Assembly: GCA_945861255.1 (NCBI GenBank)
Contig: CAMAUG010000014.1
Span: forward strand, 1 to 24,677
Length of the DNA stretch: 24,677 bases
Direction: 5' to 3'
DNA from: Candidatus Sulfopaludibacter sp. SbA3
GTDB lineage: Bacteria > Acidobacteriota > Terriglobia > Bryobacterales > Bryobacteraceae
Shown: in pieces, positions 23,250-24,677 of the stretch
Position numbering within the stretch: position 1 is the stretch's first letter
How the letters are laid out: every line of letters begins with the position of its first letter
Notes under the pieces: generated by a model
The model's input: the letters and a program-made list of their open reading frames with translations, nothing else
The model's database searches: none
What the model was told of the DNA's origin: nothing
Position numbers and translations under genes: made by a program

Positions 23250-23993
23250 ATGAAGGTTGACGGACAAGCGGCAATCGTCACTGGCGGCGCCTCCGGGCTC
23301 GGCAGGGAAACCGCCGCTCAGCTTCTGGACGCCGGTGCGCGCGTGGCGGTGTTCGACTTGAATACGGGCGAACTGCCAGGCGCTTTCTTCGTGCCGTGCG
23401 ACGTCTCCAATTCCGCAAGCGCCTCGGACGCCATCGCCGCTGCGCGCGAAAAGCACGGTCCCGCGCGCATTCTGGTGAATTGCGCTGGTATTGCGCCCGC
23501 GAAACGCATCGTCGGGCGCGAAGGGCCGATGGCTCTCGAGGAATTCACCCGTGTCGTTCAAGTGAACCTGATCGGCACGTTCAACATGCTGCGATTGGCC
23601 GCCGGAGATATGGTAAAGCTCGATCCGCTGGACGACGGCGAGCGCGGCGTAATTGTTTCCACGGCATCCGTGGCCGCCTACGAGGGGCAGATTGGGCAAG
23701 CAGCATACGCGGCATCGAAAGGCGGCGTCGCGTCGCTCACTTTGCCCGCGGCGCGCGAACTCGCGCAGTTCGGCGTGCGCGTGCTGGCCATCGCGCCGGG
23801 CGTATTCATGACTCCCCTGATCGAAGGGTTGCCGCTCGAAGTTCAACAGAGTCTGGCCGCCTCCATTCCTTTCCCAAAGCGGCTGGGCGCGCCATCGGAA
23901 TTCGCGGCTCTGGTGCGGCATTGCATCGAAAACCGGTACTTGAATGGCGAGGTGATCCGCCTGGACGGAGCTACGCGTTTGGCGGCGCGATAG
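23250..23993 (+). CDS. Short-chain dehydrogenase (3-hydroxyacyl-CoA dehydrogenase type II-like)
   Basis: The 247-residue protein is a classical SDR. The NAD(P) motif TGGASGLG lies at residues 11-18; Asp36 at the end of strand 2 (VAVFDLN) favours NAD+. The NCAG motif is at 77-80 and the catalytic set is Asn106, Ser140, Tyr153 and Lys157 (YAASK). The region GVIVSTASVAAYEGQIGQAA, the GVFMTPLIEGLP segment and the ending NGEVIRLDGATRL resemble HSD17B10-type 3-hydroxyacyl-CoA dehydrogenases that act in fatty-acid and branched-chain breakdown. The substrate is inferred. It is transcribed away from purQ and lies alone, with no clear ribosome site before the ATG. Confidence 0.88.
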   Translation: MKVDGQAAIVTGGASGLGRETAAQLLDAGARVAVFDLNTGELPGAFFVPCDVSNSASASDAIAAAREKHGPARILVNCAGIAPAKRIVGREGPMALEEFTRVVQVNLIGTFNMLRLAAGDMVKLDPLDDGERGVIVSTASVAAYEGQIGQAAYAASKGGVASLTLPAARELAQFGVRVLAIAPGVFMTPLIEGLPLEVQQSLAASIPFPKRLGAPSEFAALVRHCIENRYLNGEVIRLDGATRLAAR

Positions 23994-24180
23994 CCTCGGG
24001 CTGTCGCTGCTCAGCGATTGCGCCCCACTAACTGCTGGGCGATCCGGTCACGCCCGGTCGATCGGGAAGCCGCTGACGGGTCTCAGCTTTATTGCCGGCG
24101 CAGCCTGTCTGACTGGCGGCCCGGACGTACTGATGGTTGATTCCGGCGCCTCCCGTTGGTCGGCGATCCGTGGAAGTAAT

Positions 24181-24453
24181 CTAGCCCTTCTTTGCTTCCG
24201 CCATGTAGTCTGCCGAATTCTTCACCAAAAACAGTACGAGGAGCCCGCTGATACATTTCACGAACGAAAGCGACTCCACGAACAGCGAAGCCACGGTCAA
24301 GCCTGCAAACATCAAGAAGGTGACCTTGACCACCTTGCGGAAGCGCTCGTTAAAGCTGGGTCGGGAATTCTGCTCGGGGACACCGGCTCCGCAGCCCCAG
24401 CATTCCTTTTCGTCCGATTTCAGGGTCGAATTACACTGGCGGCAGTGGTCCAT
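24181..24453 (-). CDS. Small zinc-ribbon membrane protein
   Basis: The 90-residue product starts MDHCRQCNSTLKSDEKECWG with Cys4-x2-Cys7 and Cys18-x2-Cys21, a zinc-ribbon pair. A short charged linker follows (PSFNERFRKVVK), then two hydrophobic helices (VTFLMFAGLTVASLFV and CISGLLVLFLVKN) and a polar tail. It should sit in the inner membrane with the ribbon in the cytoplasm. No named family is recognised; such zinc-ribbon plus two-helix proteins are common and uncharacterised. It lies 75 bases from the IS end and is convergent with the SDR gene, with an empty 187-base spacer. Confidence 0.72.
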   Translation of the reverse strand: MDHCRQCNSTLKSDEKECWGCGAGVPEQNSRPSFNERFRKVVKVTFLMFAGLTVASLFVESLSFVKCISGLLVLFLVKNSADYMAEAKKG

Positions 24454-24528
24454 CGGATTGAGTCTAACGTCTACGCCCGAGAGTGCCCATCAGGCATTCG
24501 CCTGAATCGAACGGGAGGGAATCTACTG

Positions 24529-24676
24529 TCAGTAGTGTCCGGCTATAAGTCGAGCAGGCTCAACTGGTTAGAAAATAGGTCTGATTTTTCCTGGGAGTAA
24601 GTGTCGTCAAAGGCCCGTAGAATGGGCGTTTGCTCGAACAAGGTGACGCTGAGAACCTGTAGGATTTGGTAGAGGG
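24529..24676. repeat. 148-bp inverted repeat, right copy (IS end)
   Basis: These bases are the exact reverse complement of 1-148. The IS end is the TCAGTAGTGTCC at 24529, facing inward, with the transposase tail running out of the contig. The inner flank reads GGAATCTACTG, different from the left copy, which rules out simple duplication of the flanks as well. Confidence 0.95.
24543..24674 (-). CDS. IS4-family-like transposase, C-terminal 43 residues (partial, second copy)
   Basis: On the minus strand the same tail is read as at the left end (LYQILQVLSV ... NQLSLLDL, stop at 24543-24545). The two copies are identical, which points to recent transposition or to one repeat collapsed in assembly. 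The catalytic domain lies beyond the contig edge. Confidence 0.75.
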   Translation of the reverse strand, partial: LYQILQVLSVTLFEQTPILRAFDDTYSQEKSDLFSNQLSLLDL

Positions 24677-24677
24677 T

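Noticed and set aside
149..24528. tRNA, rRNA or CRISPR array
   Set aside because: No cloverleaf-like set, rRNA motif or regularly spaced repeats were seen by eye on either strand.

Overview
The window looks like an assembled contig from a GC-rich (about 60%) bacterium, most likely an acidobacterium of the Solibacter/Bryobacter type. This placement rests on gene content and style: a PEP-CTERM tail, a pyrroloquinoline-quinone alcohol dehydrogenase with its own cytochrome c, many secreted cytochromes and beta-propellers, an SCE4755-type copper protein, and a high IS/intron load. It is an inference, not a marker-gene result.

Both contig ends are the same 148-bp sequence in inverted orientation (1-148 and 24529-24676). 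Each copy encodes the last 43 residues of an IS4-like transposase plus the IS end. Assembly probably stopped inside a repeated IS.

The left third (149-9757) is an accessory region. An IS3-family element (about 252-3281, minus strand) has its transposase orfB cut off and its orfA interrupted by a complete group II intron (1183-3140) encoding a reverse transcriptase/maturase. Precise removal of the intron rejoins orfA in frame. The IS3 element has cut off a PEP-CTERM protein gene, leaving only the sorting tail (3282-3455). Then come a secreted PQQ-like propeller protein, a small secreted protein and a 46-residue membrane protein. A palindromic MITE-like repeat (6215-6296) and a partial direct copy (9714-9757) bracket 3.4 kb. 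That segment holds a regulator-like fragment, a Tat-exported SUMF1-fold protein, a glycine-zipper membrane protein, and the C-terminal part of an RHS protein ending in a lipase-like alpha/beta-hydrolase domain. The RHS gene has a frameshift and a missing N-terminus.

The right part (9758-24528) is mostly housekeeping. It contains a secreted LPMO-like histidine-brace protein, an ankyrin protein, a small cytochrome c, a PLP trans-sulfuration enzyme directly behind cysS, apaG, a seven-iron ferredoxin, and a two-gene unit of diheme cytochrome c plus PQQ alcohol dehydrogenase. The dehydrogenase carries the Asp-Tyr-Asp signature of lanthanide enzymes. An overlapping purQ-purL-purF cluster, an SDR dehydrogenase and a small zinc-ribbon membrane protein complete the set. 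No tRNA, rRNA or CRISPR array was seen.

The strongest unusual signals are the nested IS3/group II intron with a near-perfect hairpin around the insertion site, the repeat-bracketed RHS-lipase cassette with a possible immunity gene, and the predicted lanthanide-type dehydrogenase.
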